DNA of 64,000 nt from Parvularcula oceani (GCF_000733125.1 NZ_JPHU01000003.1:62001-126000); one strand, 5' to 3'. Positions 1 to 20,802 are shown, numbered from the stretch's first letter. The notes: generated by a model from the letters alone, not told the origin. A program made the numbers and translations.

Positions 1-19
1 TCGTCTGCATCTGGATCAT
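1..19 (-). CDS. rplN: 50S ribosomal protein L14 (5' end only)
   Basis: Only the first six codons (MIQMQT) lie in the window; the gene continues past the left edge. MIQMQT is the standard L14 N-terminus, and its place directly after rpsQ is the normal S10-operon order. A full AAGGAGG Shine-Dalgarno sits at 24-30, four bases before the ATG. L14 is a core 50S protein. Identity rests on this short peptide plus gene order. Confidence 0.85.
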
Positions 20-76
20 GAATCCTCCTTGGCCCAGCCTCGGGCCCGGTTAGGGTGTTGCAGGGTGAGCGCCCTC

Positions 77-349
77 TCAGGCGCTCGTCTTCTCGCCGTC
101 CGCCGCCGCGGCAGCATCGGCGGCCGAGATGACCTCCCAACGCTTCAGCTTCGACTTCGGGGGGCATTCGCGGATTTGCACCACGTCGCCCGTCTTGAAC
201 TGGTTGCCCTCATCATGGGCGTGATAACGCTTGGAGCGCCGCACGACCTTTTTGAGGAGCGGGTGGCTGTAGGCCCGATCGATCCGGACGACAACCGTCT
301 TGTCGCCCTTATCGGAAATAACGGGGCCCTGCAGGATGCGTTTAGGCAT
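77..349 (-). CDS. rpsQ: 30S ribosomal protein S17
   Basis: S17 binds 16S rRNA early in 30S assembly. The 90-residue product starts at MPKRILQG and contains the conserved stretches [16 protein letters not shown] and KRYHAHDE. It ends in an alanine-rich tail ([16 protein letters not shown]) beyond the usual end of the family. A longer reading exists upstream, but it would run through rpmC and lacks S17 similarity, so the ATG at 349 was chosen. Its first 8 bases overlap the end of rpmC, which implies translational coupling in the S10 operon. Confidence 0.97.
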   Translation of the reverse strand: MPKRILQGPVISDKGDKTVVVRIDRAYSHPLLKKVVRRSKRYHAHDEGNQFKTGDVVQIRECPPKSKLKRWEVISAADAAAAADGEKTSA

Positions 350-596
350 CGGTCGGCTCCTGATTGGCTTCCGCCGCCGGCTTCGCCGGGGCGTCATTCG
401 TTGACGTGGCGGGACGACGCTCGGTCATCACGGTCTTGATGCGGGCGATGTCCCGGCGGATCTCTTTGATCCGCGCCGTCTTCTCCAGCTGGCCGGACGC
501 CTTCTGGAAACGCAGGTTGAACTGCTCCCGCTTGAGGTCCAGCAGGCGCGAGGACAGCTCGTCATCGCTCAGATCGCGCACTTCGGTCGCGTTCAT
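342..596 (-). CDS. rpmC: 50S ribosomal protein L29
   Basis: L29 sits at the peptide exit tunnel and forms part of the docking site for trigger factor and SRP. Residues 1-60 show the helical-hairpin pattern, with [17 protein letters not shown] as the diagnostic motif. At 84 residues the protein is about 20 longer than many L29s because of a low-complexity Ala/Pro/Glu tail. It lies 3 bases downstream of rplP and overlaps rpsQ, as in the usual L16-L29-S17 order. Confidence 0.97.
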   Translation of the reverse strand: MNATEVRDLSDDELSSRLLDLKREQFNLRFQKASGQLEKTARIKEIRRDIARIKTVMTERRPATSTNDAPAKPAAEANQEPTDA

Positions 597-599
597 GGC

Positions 600-1013
600 T
601 TACTCCCCGATCCGTTTGACGATGCGGGTCTTGATCGGCAGCTTCGCCGCGCCCAGCGCCAGCGCTTCGCGCGCCACCGTTTCGGGCACACCGTCGATCT
701 CGAACATGACCCGGCCGGGTTTGACGCGGGCGGCCCAGTATTCGACCGAACCCTTGCCCTTGCCCATCCGGACTTCCGTCGGCTTCTTGGTGACCGGCAC
801 ATCCGGGAAGATCCGGATCCACACGCGCCCTGCCCGCTTCATGTGCCGGGTGATGGCACGGCGGGTCGCTTCGATCTGCCGAGCGGTGACCCGCTCGGGC
901 TCAACGGCCTTCAGGCCGTAGGTGCCGAAGTTCAGCTCGGTCCCGCCTTTGGCGAGTCCCTTGATCCGGCCCTTGTGCTGCTTGCGGAACTTGGTCCGCT
1001 TCGGTTGCATCAT
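600..1013 (-). CDS. rplP: 50S ribosomal protein L16
   Basis: L16 organises the A-site region and the tRNA-accommodation path of the 50S subunit. The product is 137 residues. The start [16 protein letters not shown] aligns with the bacterial [11 protein letters not shown] start, which favours the first of two adjacent ATGs at 1013. The conserved [20 protein letters not shown] segment is present. The gene is 12 bases downstream of rpsC with AAGGG upstream as a modest Shine-Dalgarno. Confidence 0.98.
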   Translation of the reverse strand: MMQPKRTKFRKQHKGRIKGLAKGGTELNFGTYGLKAVEPERVTARQIEATRRAITRHMKRAGRVWIRIFPDVPVTKKPTEVRMGKGKGSVEYWAARVKPGRVMFEIDGVPETVAREALALGAAKLPIKTRIVKRIGE

Positions 1014-1025
1014 GGCTCGTAACCC

Positions 1026-1748
1026 TTACGCGTTCTCGCGGCGCGGACGGCGCTCGCGGCCGGCCTGCGGGGCGCCGGTCTGGTTCTCCATCAAGCGCCG
1101 CTCATGGGCCATCGGATCGTGCTCCAGGATCTCGCCCTTGAAGACCCAGACCTTGATGCCGATCGCGCCATAGGTCGTGCGCGCCGTCGCCGTTCCGTAA
1201 TCGATGTCCGCACGCAGCGTGTGAAGCGGCACGCGGCCCTCGCGATACCATTCCATCCGCGCGATTTCCGCGCCGCCGAGGCGGCCCGAGCAGTTCACGC
1301 GGATGCCGAGCGCACCCATACGCATCGCCGTCTGCATCGCCCGCTTCATCGCGCGGCGGAACGAGGCCCGGCGCTCGAGCTGCTGAGCGATATTCTCGGC
1401 GACGAGCGTCGCATCGGTTTCCGGCTTGCGGATCTCGACGATGTTCAGAACCGTCTCGGACGACGACATCTCGGACAGCTTCTGACGAAGCTTTTCGATG
1501 TCGGCGCCCTTCTTGCCGATCACCACGCCCGGACGGGCCGTGTAAATCGTGACGCGGCACTTCTTGTGCGGACGCTCGATGACGATCTTGCTGACGCCGG
1601 CATTCTTGAGCTTCTGCAGCAGGTAGTCGCGGATCTTGAGATCCTCGTGCAGCAGGTCGCCATACGCCTTCTTGTCGGCATACCAGCGGCTGTCCCAAGT
1701 CCGGTTGATCCCCAAACGGAGACCGATCGGGTTGACCTTCTGACCCAT
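1026..1748 (-). CDS. rpsC: 30S ribosomal protein S3
   Basis: S3 lines the mRNA entry channel and has helicase-like activity with S4 and S5. The 240-residue product starts [20 protein letters not shown] and has a KH domain with [14 protein letters not shown] near residue 75. The C-terminal domain includes [20 protein letters not shown]. The last 25 residues are basic and disordered. The start codon shares one base with the stop of rplV. Confidence 0.98.
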   Translation of the reverse strand: MGQKVNPIGLRLGINRTWDSRWYADKKAYGDLLHEDLKIRDYLLQKLKNAGVSKIVIERPHKKCRVTIYTARPGVVIGKKGADIEKLRQKLSEMSSSETVLNIVEIRKPETDATLVAENIAQQLERRASFRRAMKRAMQTAMRMGALGIRVNCSGRLGGAEIARMEWYREGRVPLHTLRADIDYGTATARTTYGAIGIKVWVFKGEILEHDPMAHERRLMENQTGAPQAGRERRPRRENA

Positions 1749-2128
1749 TATGCGGCCTCCTCTTGTTCGCGCACCACGATGGTGATCTCGGCGAACGGCT
1801 TCAGGATCTTGCCCATCCGCCCGCGCGCACGCGGCTTGTAGCGCTTCATGACCAGGTTCTTGCCGACAAAGGCCTGGTCGACGACCAGGCTGTCAATGTC
1901 GAGATCATGATTGTTCTCAGCGTTCGCAATGGCGCTTTCGAGCACTTTCTTGACGTCGCGCGCGATCCGCTTGCGGCTGAACTCGAGCTCGTTGAGCGCG
2001 CGCTCGACCTGCATGCCGCGGATCGACTGCGCGACGAGGTTCAGCTTCTGCGGGCTGGTGCGCAGCATGCGCGCCTTCGCCATCGCGGCATCGTCGCCGA
2101 GGCGCCGTGCATTGGCCTTCTGGCTCAT
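1748..2128 (-). CDS. rplV: 50S ribosomal protein L22
   Basis: L22 spans the 50S subunit, and its long beta-hairpin lines the exit tunnel near the constriction. The 126-residue product contains [20 protein letters not shown] and the hairpin sequence [18 protein letters not shown], which carries the expected basic tip. It is coupled on both sides: its start overlaps the rpsS stop and its stop overlaps the rpsC start, each by one base. Confidence 0.98.
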   Translation of the reverse strand: MSQKANARRLGDDAAMAKARMLRTSPQKLNLVAQSIRGMQVERALNELEFSRKRIARDVKKVLESAIANAENNHDLDIDSLVVDQAFVGKNLVMKRYKPRARGRMGKILKPFAEITIVVREQEEAA

Positions 2129-2406
2129 TACCGCCTCCTCGCCTTCTTGTCCGCGCCATGGCCGTAATAGGTCCGCGACGGGGAGAACTCACCGAGCTTG
2201 TGGCCGACCATGTCTTCAGTGACGTGGACGGGCACGAATTTCTGGCCGTTATAGACGTTGAACGTCAGGCCGATGAATTGCGGCAGGATGGTCGAGCGAC
2301 GCGACCAGGTCTTGATGCCGCCTTTGTGGCCGCCGCCTTGCGCTTCTTCCGCCTTTTTCAGGAGGTAGCGATCGACGAAGGGGCCTTTCCAGACTGAACG
2401 TGGCAT
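2128..2406 (-). CDS. rpsS: 30S ribosomal protein S19
   Basis: S19 sits in the 30S head with S13 and contacts the A- and P-site tRNAs through inter-subunit bridges. The 92-residue product begins [20 protein letters not shown] and contains the conserved stretch from [14 protein letters not shown] to [13 protein letters not shown]. The length is normal. The gene lies 11 bases after rplB and one base into rplV. Confidence 0.98.
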   Translation of the reverse strand: MPRSVWKGPFVDRYLLKKAEEAQGGGHKGGIKTWSRRSTILPQFIGLTFNVYNGQKFVPVHVTEDMVGHKLGEFSPSRTYYGHGADKKARRR

Positions 2407-2417
2407 GTGCGTGTCTC

Positions 2418-3257
2418 CTACTGGCCCTTACGCTTCGCGTGGCGAGAGCGGATGATGAGGCGGTCGGTCTCCTTGTTGTTCCGGGTGCGCTTGCCTTTGG
2501 TCGGCTTGCCCCAGGGGGTGACGGGATGGCGGCCACCGGACGTACGGCCTTCACCACCACCATGCGGGTGGTCGATCGGGTTCATCGCGACGCCGCGAAC
2601 GGCGGGACGCTTGCCCATGTGACGCTTCCGACCGGCCTTGCCGATATTGATGTTGGCGTGATCCGGGTTCGAGACCGCGCCGATCGTGGCACGGCATTCG
2701 CCGTGGACGAGGCGGACCTCGCCGGATTTCAGCCGGACCTGCGCATAGTCGCCCTGACGGCCGACGAGCTGGACATAGGTCCCCGCAGCGCGTGCCATCT
2801 GACCACCCTTGCCAGGCTTCATCTCCACGTTGTGGACGATGGTACCGACAGGAATGTTCCTCAGCGGCATGGCATTGCCGGGTTTCACGTCCGCACGATC
2901 CGCGGAGACGACCTTGTCGCCGACGGAGATCCGCTGAGGCGCCAGGATGTAGGACTTCTTGCCGTCGCCATAGGCGATCAGAGCGATGAAGGCCGACCGG
3001 TTCGGGTCGTATTCCAGACGCTCGACGGTCGCGATGGCGTCGAAGCGGTCGCGCTTGAAGTCGACCACGCGGTACAGCTTCTTCGTGCCGCCGCCGATCC
3101 GCCGGGCCGTGATCCGGCCCTTATTGTTCCGACCGCCGGACTTCGTCAGGCCCTCGGTCAGCTGCTTCTCGGGACGCCCCTTATAGAGGTCCTTGCGGTC
3201 GACCGTCACCAGCTGGCGCCGGCCGGGCGATGTCGGGTTGTAGGTCTTGAGTGCCAT
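2418..3257 (-). CDS. rplB: 50S ribosomal protein L2
   Basis: L2 is needed for subunit association and lies close to the peptidyl-transferase centre. The 279-residue product carries the signatures [36 protein letters not shown] and [13 protein letters not shown]. The histidine in the last motif corresponds to the conserved H229 region of E. coli L2. The length is typical. It lies four bases downstream of rplW. Confidence 0.99.
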   Translation of the reverse strand: MALKTYNPTSPGRRQLVTVDRKDLYKGRPEKQLTEGLTKSGGRNNKGRITARRIGGGTKKLYRVVDFKRDRFDAIATVERLEYDPNRSAFIALIAYGDGKKSYILAPQRISVGDKVVSADRADVKPGNAMPLRNIPVGTIVHNVEMKPGKGGQMARAAGTYVQLVGRQGDYAQVRLKSGEVRLVHGECRATIGAVSNPDHANINIGKAGRKRHMGKRPAVRGVAMNPIDHPHGGGEGRTSGGRHPVTPWGKPTKGKRTRNNKETDRLIIRSRHAKRKGQ

Positions 3258-3261
3258 GATC

Positions 3262-3561
3262 CTAGAGCCCCGTCGTCACGTCGATGGTGTGGCCGTCCTC
3301 GAGAGTGACGACCGCCTTCTTCACGTCCGACCGCTTGTAGGGACGGCCGCGGAAGCGCTTGTTCTTGCCCTTGGTGACGAGCGTGTTCACGCTGCGCACC
3401 TTGACGTCGAACAGCGCTTCGACCGCTTCCTTGATCTGCGGCTTCGTGGCCTCGCCGCTGACGCGGAAGACGTGCTGGTTGTTTTCGGCGGCGATCGTCG
3501 ATTTCTCGGTGATCACCGGCGCCACGATGGCGTCGTAATGGCGTTCCTTCGCCTCGCTCAT
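3262..3561 (-). CDS. rplW: 50S ribosomal protein L23
   Basis: L23 sits at the tunnel exit and docks trigger factor and SRP. The 99-residue product has the family pattern [14 protein letters not shown] at its start and [19 protein letters not shown] in the tunnel-facing loop. Its start overlaps the last 4 bases of rplD (ATGA arrangement), so the two are translationally coupled. Confidence 0.98.
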   Translation of the reverse strand: MSEAKERHYDAIVAPVITEKSTIAAENNQHVFRVSGEATKPQIKEAVEALFDVKVRSVNTLVTKGKNKRFRGRPYKRSDVKKAVVTLEDGHTIDVTTGL

Positions 3562-4175
3562 GACAGCCTCGCTTCCAGGCCTTCAACGGCCGATTTGGTG
3601 AGGACGAGCTTCTCGCGACGCAGAATGTCGTAAACATTCGCGCCGACGACCGGCAGGACGTCCACGTCTTTGATGTTGCGCGCCGCGCGGGCGAACTCCT
3701 CGTTCACCGACGCGTCCACGAAAAGCGCGTTGCTGAGGCCCAGCTTCGCAAGCTTGGCCGCGAGCGTCTTCGTCTTGGATTCGCTCATCACCGCATCGTC
3801 GATGACGATCAGCTCGGCCGCGTTCTGCTTTGCGGACAGAGCGTGCCGCAGAGCGAGCGCCCGCACCTTCTTGGGCAGGCTGATCGCGTGGCTGCGGGGA
3901 CGCGGGCCATGGGCAACGCCGCCGCCGACGAATTGCGGCGCCTTGCGGTTGCCGTGCCGCGCTCCGCCCGAACCCTTCTGGCGAACGATCTTGCGGGTCG
4001 ATCCTGCGACCTCGCCGCGCTCCTTCGTCTTGTGGGTTCCCTGCTGGCGCTTGGCCAGCTGCCAGGTCACGCAGCGGTGCAGAATGTCGCGCCGCGGATC
4101 GAGGCCGAACACCTCGTCCTTGAGCTCGACCGTACCGGATTTTTCCGCGTCGAGGGTCAATACATCAACTTGCAT
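3558..4175 (-). CDS. rplD: 50S ribosomal protein L4
   Basis: L4 helps form the exit-tunnel constriction and in E. coli autoregulates the S10 operon; whether it does so here is unknown. The 205-residue product has the loop [20 protein letters not shown] and the [17 protein letters not shown] stretch typical of L4. Its ATG shares a base with the stop of rplC, and its end overlaps rplW by four bases. The length is normal. Confidence 0.98.
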   Translation of the reverse strand: MQVDVLTLDAEKSGTVELKDEVFGLDPRRDILHRCVTWQLAKRQQGTHKTKERGEVAGSTRKIVRQKGSGGARHGNRKAPQFVGGGVAHGPRPRSHAISLPKKVRALALRHALSAKQNAAELIVIDDAVMSESKTKTLAAKLAKLGLSNALFVDASVNEEFARAARNIKDVDVLPVVGANVYDILRREKLVLTKSAVEGLEARLS

Positions 4176-5140
4176 TATTCTTTCCCTCCGGAACCGGCAT
4201 CGGCGCCGCCGCCAGAGCCGTCTTTCTCAGCGCCGTCGGCTTCGCCGGCCGCCTTGGCGTCGGGCGAATTATCGCCAGCCGCATTCGGCTCGGGCTGCTC
4301 GACAGCGACGGTCTCGTCCTTGGCATCGGCCTCGGACGGGATCGGCGCGTCGTGGGCACCCACGGGCTGCTTGTCGCCGGCTTCTGCCAGCGTGCTCTCG
4401 GTCTCTTCCGCCTCGACGTCGTCGCCGCGCGCAACGAAAGCGCCGGGACGCGGAGCGTCTTCGGGCAGCGGACGCTTGATCGCATCCTTGATCATCACCC
4501 AGCCGCCCTTGGAGCCCGGAACGGCGCCTTTGACGAGGATGAGGCCGCGCGCGACGTCCGTGCGGATGACTTCCAGGTTCTGCGTGGTGACGCGGACGTC
4601 ACCCATATGGCCGGCCATCTTCTTGCCTTTGAACACCTTGCCGGGGTCCTGGCACTGGCCGGTCGAGCCGTGCGAGCGGTGGCTGATCGACACGCCGTGA
4701 GAGGCCCGCAGACCGCCGAAATTGTGCCGCTTCATGCCGCCAGCGAAGCCTTTACCGATCGAAGTGCCGGTCACGTCGACCCGCTGGCCCGCAACGAAAT
4801 GATCCGCAGTGAGCGTCGCACCCACTTCGATCAGCGCATCCTCGGGCACGCGGAACTCGGCCAGCTTGCGCTTGGGCGCGACTTTGGCCTTCGCGAAATG
4901 ACCGCGCATCGGCTTGGTCGTGCGGTTGGTCTTGGCCGCGCCGGCACCGAGCTGAAGCGCGGTGTAGCCGTCGCGTTCCTGCGTGCGATGATCGACCACC
5001 TGGCAGTCCTCGAGGCTGACCACCGTGCAGGGCACATGGGTGCCTTCCGCGGTGTAGAGCCGGGTCATGCCGAGCTTCTTGCCGATCACGCCGGTGCGGA
5101 CCTGCGCCTGGGCGGGAAGAGGTTGGGGAGTGTGTGCCAT
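4175..5140 (-). CDS. rplC: 50S ribosomal protein L3 with long acidic C-terminal extension
   Basis: L3 is an early assembly protein reaching the peptidyl-transferase centre. The 321-residue product starts [13 protein letters not shown], preceded by GGAG. Its core (about residues 15-225) contains [13 protein letters not shown] and the diagnostic [20 protein letters not shown]. Where most L3 proteins stop, this one continues about 90 residues rich in Glu, Asp, Ala and Gly, ending [13 protein letters not shown]. The extension is in frame, with normal codon use, and runs into the rplD start. An upstream in-frame ATG inside rpsJ is possible but lacks L3-like sequence. Confidence 0.97.
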   Translation of the reverse strand: MAHTPQPLPAQAQVRTGVIGKKLGMTRLYTAEGTHVPCTVVSLEDCQVVDHRTQERDGYTALQLGAGAAKTNRTTKPMRGHFAKAKVAPKRKLAEFRVPEDALIEVGATLTADHFVAGQRVDVTGTSIGKGFAGGMKRHNFGGLRASHGVSISHRSHGSTGQCQDPGKVFKGKKMAGHMGDVRVTTQNLEVIRTDVARGLILVKGAVPGSKGGWVMIKDAIKRPLPEDAPRPGAFVARGDDVEAEETESTLAEAGDKQPVGAHDAPIPSEADAKDETVAVEQPEPNAAGDNSPDAKAAGEADGAEKDGSGGGADAGSGGKE

Positions 5141-5144
5141 GTGC

Positions 5145-5456
5145 TTACGCTCCCAGCTTGATCTCGACGTCAACGCCCGCGGAGAGATCGAGCTTCATCA
5201 GCGCGTCGATCGTCTGCGGGGTCGGCTCGACGATGTCGAGGACGCGCTTATGCGTGCGCATCTCGAACTGCTCGCGAGACTTCTTGTTGACGTGCGGGCT
5301 GCGCAGCACGGTGTAGCGGTCGATATGCGTCGGCAGCGGAATAGGTCCACGAACCTGCGCGCCAGTACGCTTCGCCGTGTTCACGATCTCGACCGCGGAG
5401 CTGTCCAGCACGCGGTGGTCGAACGCCTTCAGGCGGATGCGGATGTTCTGTTGCAT
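5145..5456 (-). CDS. rpsJ: 30S ribosomal protein S10 (NusE)
   Basis: S10 is a 30S head protein and, as NusE, a partner of NusB in transcription antitermination. The 103-residue product has [17 protein letters not shown] and [20 protein letters not shown], both near-invariant. It is the first gene of the S10 cluster. A terminator-like hairpin lies between it and tuf, so the cluster may have its own start point in the roughly 50 bases upstream, though no clear promoter is visible there. Confidence 0.98.
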   Translation of the reverse strand: MQQNIRIRLKAFDHRVLDSSAVEIVNTAKRTGAQVRGPIPLPTHIDRYTVLRSPHVNKKSREQFEMRTHKRVLDIVEPTPQTIDALMKLDLSAGVDVEIKLGA

Positions 5457-5504
5457 CTCAGGGTGTCCAGTTCGGCTCGTGGGGTCGGGCCCAGAGGAGC
5501 CAGC

Positions 5505-5542
5505 GAAAGAAACGGGCGGGCCGCATGCACGCGGCCCGCCCG
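5505..5542 (-). terminator. Rho-independent terminator candidate after tuf
   Basis: A perfect 12-bp stem (5513-5524 with 5531-5542, six-base loop) lies 17 bases after the tuf stop. On the minus strand it is followed by TTTCTTTC. This is the shape of an intrinsic terminator separating str and S10 transcription. Because the tail is interrupted by C, readthrough is likely. Confidence 0.75.
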
Positions 5543-5558
5543 GTCGTCAAGAGGCGTG

Positions 5559-6734
<1,176 letters not shown>

Positions 6735-6785
6735 GTCTCGTCTCTCCGTCTTCTGACGATCGTGGTTGAACTGAAGAAGCTCGCC

Positions 6786-8879
<2,094 letters not shown>

Positions 8880-8927
8880 CGGTGAATTCCTTCCGGCGCC
8901 TGCTCGGCGCCTAACCTGTGTGTCTCG

Positions 8928-9398
8928 TTACCAGCGGTAGTGCGAGAACGCGCGGTTGGCCTCGGCCATCTTGTGCGTGTCTTCGCGTTTCTTGACGGCG
9001 GTGCCGCGGTTCTGCGCGGCATCCATGATCTCGCCGGAGAGGCGGTCGACCATCGTCGTCTCATTGCGCTTGCGGGCGGCGGCGATCAGCCAGCGCATGG
9101 CGAGCGCGTTCTTGCGGTCCGGACGAACCTCGACCGGCACCTGGTAGGTCGCGCCGCCGACCCGGCGGGAGCGGACCTCGACGGCCGGCGTCACGTTCTC
9201 GAGCGCTTCGTGGAAGATATCCACGGGCGGACGCTTCATGCGCTCTTCCAGACGGTCCATCGCGCCGTAGACGATTTTCTCGGCCGCGGACTTTTTGCCG
9301 TCCAGCATGACGTAGTTCATGAACTTCGAGACCGTCTGGTCGCCGAACTTCGGATCGGGGTTGATCGGGCGTTTTTCTGCGCGCCTGCGACGTGACAT
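8928..9398 (-). CDS. rpsG: 30S ribosomal protein S7
   Basis: S7 nucleates the 30S head and touches the E-site tRNA. The 156-residue product starts [20 protein letters not shown] and contains [19 protein letters not shown] and [20 protein letters not shown], all diagnostic. It follows rpsL by 12 bases and precedes fusA, the conserved str order. Confidence 0.99.
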   Translation of the reverse strand: MSRRRRAEKRPINPDPKFGDQTVSKFMNYVMLDGKKSAAEKIVYGAMDRLEERMKRPPVDIFHEALENVTPAVEVRSRRVGGATYQVPVEVRPDRKNALAMRWLIAAARKRNETTMVDRLSGEIMDAAQNRGTAVKKREDTHKMAEANRAFSHYRW

Positions 9399-9410
9399 CG
9401 ACGCTTCTCC

Positions 9411-9782
9411 TTACTTGGGCCGCTTGGCGCCGTACTTCGACCGGCGCTGACGACGGTCCTTCACCCCTTGCGTGTCGAGCACGCCGCGGAGGATGTGATA
9501 GCGGACGCCCGGAAGGTCCTTCACACGGCCGCCGCGGATCAGGACCACGGAGTGCTCCTGAAGGTTGTGCCCCTCACCGGGGATGTAGCTGATGACCTCA
9601 TAGCCATTGGTCAGACGCACCTTCGCGACTTTCCGAAGAGCCGAGTTCGGCTTCTTCGGCGTCGTCGTGTAGACGCGCGTGCACACGCCACGCTTCTGCG
9701 GGTTGCCCTGCAGGTGCGGCACCTTGTTGATCTTCCGCTTCGGCTTTCGCGGCTTGCGGATTAGCTGTTGAATCGTCGGCAT
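9411..9782 (-). CDS. rpsL: 30S ribosomal protein S12
   Basis: S12 monitors codon-anticodon pairing in the decoding centre. The 123-residue product starts [16 protein letters not shown]. It retains lysine 43 in [13 protein letters not shown] and lysine 88 in [13 protein letters not shown], the residues whose substitution commonly gives streptomycin resistance, so the allele looks wild type. An open frame extends 39 codons upstream, but its sequence is not S12-like. It is the first gene of the str operon, about 200 bases after a candidate promoter. Confidence 0.99.
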   Translation of the reverse strand: MPTIQQLIRKPRKPKRKINKVPHLQGNPQKRGVCTRVYTTTPKKPNSALRKVAKVRLTNGYEVISYIPGEGHNLQEHSVVLIRGGRVKDLPGVRYHILRGVLDTQGVKDRRQRRSKYGAKRPK

Positions 9783-9996
9783 CCGGGTCCCGTCATCCGT
9801 TAGAACACTGTGCCGGCTGGCTGACTTCGGAGAAGGATTCGCCCAAACCACGAGGCGGCGCTCCTCCCACGTGGAAAGCGCGCCGCCGGGGCAACTCACC
9901 GATGTCGTCTTGCCCGGGGTTGTTTCTCCGGCCCGGCCCCGGAACCAAATGGTTCAGAACCCGGCTTTCGACAGCGCCCCATCCGGCGTAGCGCGG

Positions 9997-10025
9997 CCCA
10001 TACTAGGTGCGTAACGCCCCGTCAA
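9997..10025 (-). promoter_or_regulatory. Candidate sigma-70 promoter of the str operon
   Basis: On the minus strand TTGACG (10025-10020) and TATGGG (10002-9997) are separated by exactly 17 bases. Transcription would start near 9990, leaving an rpsL leader of about 200 bases. That leader contains small GC-rich hairpins, including one built on GAACC and GGTTC at 9941-9955. The promoter lies between the sulfotransferase stop and rpsL. Confidence 0.6.
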
Positions 10026-10049
10026 CACCTCGGCAGTGGTTCCACCGTC

Positions 10050-11027
10050 CTACTTCAGGAACAGGCGATCACGCGCCTGGATCCGCTCGCCCACGCTGCG
10101 GCGATAGGGTCCGCTGCCCAGCCGATGCGCGAGAAGCTTCTCGGCGAAGAGCCGGGGGCCATAGCGCCCCACGTCATGGCGCCAGATGCCGACGCGGTTG
10201 CCAAGGCGCAGAGCGAGCTTGCGCAGGAGGCTCGGCCTGCGCCGCTGGGTGCAGTCATAGCCGGCATTCTCGCCAAGGGTGCCGATCTTGTCGTTGATCT
10301 CGGCGGCCTCCCTCGTCGTCAATGTCGATTGCCAGGCCTTGGCCCGCGAGCCGCTCGGCGCGGAATATGTCGATCCGGACGGCGTGAGCACGGCCTCCTC
10401 GAAAGGCAGGTCCAGCTCCTCCAGAACGCGGCGCAGGGTGGTCTCCGGCGCGTTCACCAGTGATTCGAAGGACAGATCGGTCACCTGCTCCTCCGCCAGC
10501 TTGGGGAGAGCGGCCTGCCAATGCCGCTCCGAGATCCGCCAGACATCGACGCCGTGATAGGGATTCCCGCTCCAGCCCATCTTCATCGCCGAGATGGCGA
10601 CATCGCGGGGATCGCGGCGCAGGCGGATGAAGCGGGCGTTCGGGAAGAGCTCGGCGGCAAGATCGGCATGCCGGTGGAGAGTGAGGAGGAGGCGCCCTCC
10701 CCCCTTTGGCCGCTCCTGCTCGAGGAGGCTCTCGATCATGTCGCGGAGCGGACCGACCGGCGGCGGCGTCACCTTCTGGTCCCGCGTGATGCGCTGGGTG
10801 GCGAGGTCCTCTGCGAAGCGCTCCCGCGCCTCCGGCGTATCGTCTCCTGCCCGCAGGGCCGCCGCGCTCTCGTCGAAATAGTAGTCGCTCTCGCCGCGGG
10901 TCGAGATCTGGCTGTGCTGCTGGAGGAGGAGGCGCGTCAACGTCGTGCCGCTCCGCAGCGGCCCGCACAGGAAGATGAGGTCGGAATAATCCGCCCCTTC
11001 GGGCGCTCGGGAGGGGGAGCCCTGCAT
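10050..11027 (-). CDS. Sulfotransferase family protein
   Basis: Predicted PAPS-dependent sulfotransferase of 325 residues that would transfer sulfate to a carbohydrate or other acceptor. The 5'-phosphosulfate loop is FLCGPLRSGTTLTRLLLQQH near residue 20, and the 3'-phosphate motif RFIRLRRDPRDVAISAMKM lies mid-protein, both in the family order. The C-terminus is basic. The preceding glycosyltransferase stop overlaps an ATG at 11033, but AGGAG is spaced six bases before the ATG at 11027, so that start was chosen. Coupling to the glycosyltransferase suggests both act on one glycan. The acceptor is unknown. Confidence 0.85.
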   Translation of the reverse strand: MQGSPSRAPEGADYSDLIFLCGPLRSGTTLTRLLLQQHSQISTRGESDYYFDESAAALRAGDDTPEARERFAEDLATQRITRDQKVTPPPVGPLRDMIESLLEQERPKGGGRLLLTLHRHADLAAELFPNARFIRLRRDPRDVAISAMKMGWSGNPYHGVDVWRISERHWQAALPKLAEEQVTDLSFESLVNAPETTLRRVLEELDLPFEEAVLTPSGSTYSAPSGSRAKAWQSTLTTREAAEINDKIGTLGENAGYDCTQRRRPSLLRKLALRLGNRVGIWRHDVGRYGPRLFAEKLLAHRLGSGPYRRSVGERIQARDRLFLK

Positions 11028-11029
11028 TG

Positions 11030-11977
11030 TCATCTCCTGGCCAGGCATTTCGTGACGCCGACGAACTCGGCGATATTGAGCAAGATCATGAAGGCGCCAT
11101 ACCGGAAGGGGCGGTCGATGCGCCCGCGATGGCGCAGCCCGATCCGCAGAAGCTTGACGGCATAGAGCGCGAGGATGCCCAACGTCAGCAGCGGGGCGCC
11201 GAAGAGCGCGACGAGCGCGACGGCCGGCAGGATGCCGCCCCAGATCACGGCCCGGAGCGTCTCGCGGACATTGTAGCGTTCGGGTCCGCGGCCATGCATC
11301 AACGCACCGGTGCAATAGGCGGTTCCCGATCGGACCGCCCTCTTCCACCATTCTCCGAAGCGATGCATGTCCGCGTCGTGCACGGTCATCTCATGGCCGA
11401 TCCGCACGATGCGGAAGCCTTCGCGCCGCAGCCTCAGGCAGAGCTCGGGCTCCTCGCCAGCCTTGACCGAGGCGTCAAACCCTCCGGCCGCGGCGAAGGG
11501 CGCGGCGCGGTACATGGCATTGCCTCCGCAGGCGGCCTGATCGCCGAGAGGCCCGTCCCACTCGATGTCGCAGAGCGCATTGTAGACCGACGCCTCGGGA
11601 AAGCGTTCCCGGTTGCGGCCGGTGACGACGGCCACGTCCTCATGCTCCTCCAGATGGGCGGCGCCGGCGGCCAGCCACGCCGGATCGAGGGTGCAATCGC
11701 CGTCGACGAACTGGACGTAGCGGACCGTAGGCCAGATCTCGGTGGCGAGCGCGAAGCCTTCATTCCGTCCGCGTGCCGCCGAAAACGGCCTGTCGGCGCT
11801 CAGCCGGTGGACCCTGGCACCGAGGCGCTCCGCCGCCTCCGGCGAGCCATCGGTCGATCCGGAATCGACATAGACGATGCGCTCGGACGACTGCCGGATC
11901 GACCGCAGCGATTCCTCCAGCCGCTGGCCCTCGTTCCTGCCGATAACGACCACGGCGATATTGTCACTGGTCGGCAT
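11030..11977 (-). CDS. Family 2 glycosyltransferase
   Basis: A 315-residue GT-A enzyme. VVIGRNEGQRLEESL opens the nucleotide-binding fold, VYVDSGSTDGS follows, and VDGDCTLDPAW carries the metal-binding DGD. The later GEEPELCLRLRREGF fits the catalytic region. A hydrophobic segment near the C-terminus (GGILPAVALVALFGAPLLTL and onward) suggests membrane attachment. The second of two adjacent ATGs (11977) has better spacing from GAGGG. The gene lies between the rpoC terminator and the str operon and is coupled to the sulfotransferase. The sugar donor is not predictable. Confidence 0.88.
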   Translation of the reverse strand: MPTSDNIAVVVIGRNEGQRLEESLRSIRQSSERIVYVDSGSTDGSPEAAERLGARVHRLSADRPFSAARGRNEGFALATEIWPTVRYVQFVDGDCTLDPAWLAAGAAHLEEHEDVAVVTGRNRERFPEASVYNALCDIEWDGPLGDQAACGGNAMYRAAPFAAAGGFDASVKAGEEPELCLRLRREGFRIVRIGHEMTVHDADMHRFGEWWKRAVRSGTAYCTGALMHGRGPERYNVRETLRAVIWGGILPAVALVALFGAPLLTLGILALYAVKLLRIGLRHRGRIDRPFRYGAFMILLNIAEFVGVTKCLARR

Positions 11978-12020
11978 CATTCCCTCGGTCCCGCACCTGA
12001 ATTGCCCCCTGCCGTGCAAG

Positions 12021-12051
12021 AAAAAGGCCCTGCCGGTGCGGCAGGGCCTTT
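12021..12051 (-). terminator. Rho-independent terminator of rpoBC
   Basis: A perfect 9-bp stem, GGCCCTGCC (12026-12034) with GGCAGGGCC (12040-12048) and a five-base loop, is followed on the minus strand by TTTTT. It lies 35 bases beyond the rpoC stop. With AAA on the other flank it could also act weakly in the opposite direction. Confidence 0.9.
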
Positions 12052-12085
12052 CATATTCCGCATCGCAACAACAGTCGCGATACCG

Positions 12086-20480
<8,395 letters not shown>

Positions 20481-20694
20481 CAAAGGTCCCTTTCGCGGGG
20501 TGGGCGAGCCGGTCCGGGCGCTTCCTTCCGCAGAAAGCAGGGCCCGATCGCGGGCTCCCCGAAACGGCGAACGGCGCCCGTGCCGGCAAGGCAGGAGCGC
20601 GCCGTCGCATCACACCGAATTAGTTTGTCTTAACGATTTGTCGTCGCACGTGCACAGCCAGTCACCCGGGGGCCGCACCCGGGAGTGAAGCGAG

Positions 20695-20723
20695 CAGATA
20701 GCGCCCGGCAGAACCGAATGCAA
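20695..20723 (-). promoter_or_regulatory. Candidate sigma-70 promoter of rpoBC
   Basis: TTGCAT (20723-20718) and TATCTG (20700-20695) lie on the minus strand 17 bases apart, just downstream of the rplL hairpin. The match suggests that rpoBC is transcribed at least partly on its own rather than only by readthrough from rplJL. The predicted start is near 20688. Confidence 0.5.
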
Positions 20724-20746
20724 GCGGCTTGCTACACAGTTCCGGA

Positions 20747-20779
20747 CATGAAGAAGCCCCCGCCAATGGCGGGGGCTTC
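20747..20779 (-). terminator. Hairpin terminator/attenuator after rplL
   Basis: A perfect 12-bp stem, GAAGCCCCCGCC (20753-20764) with GGCGGGGGCTTC (20768-20779), has a three-base loop and lies 24 bases after the rplL stop. The minus-strand tail is only TTCATGTCC, without a real U-run, so it may attenuate rather than fully stop transcription into rpoB. Confidence 0.65.
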
Positions 20780-20802
20780 GACTTTGCGGAAAGCCGCGAA
20801 GC

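Larger units (their letters stand above)
20481..20802. other. rplL-rpoB intergenic region (322 bases)
   Basis: No gene is visible here. It contains, in minus-strand order, the rplL hairpin, a candidate rpoB promoter and a leader of about 200 bases. The leader includes an AT-richer patch around 20617-20640, holding TTAACGATTTG on the plus strand, and a GC-rich hairpin-forming stretch. Confidence 0.7.
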
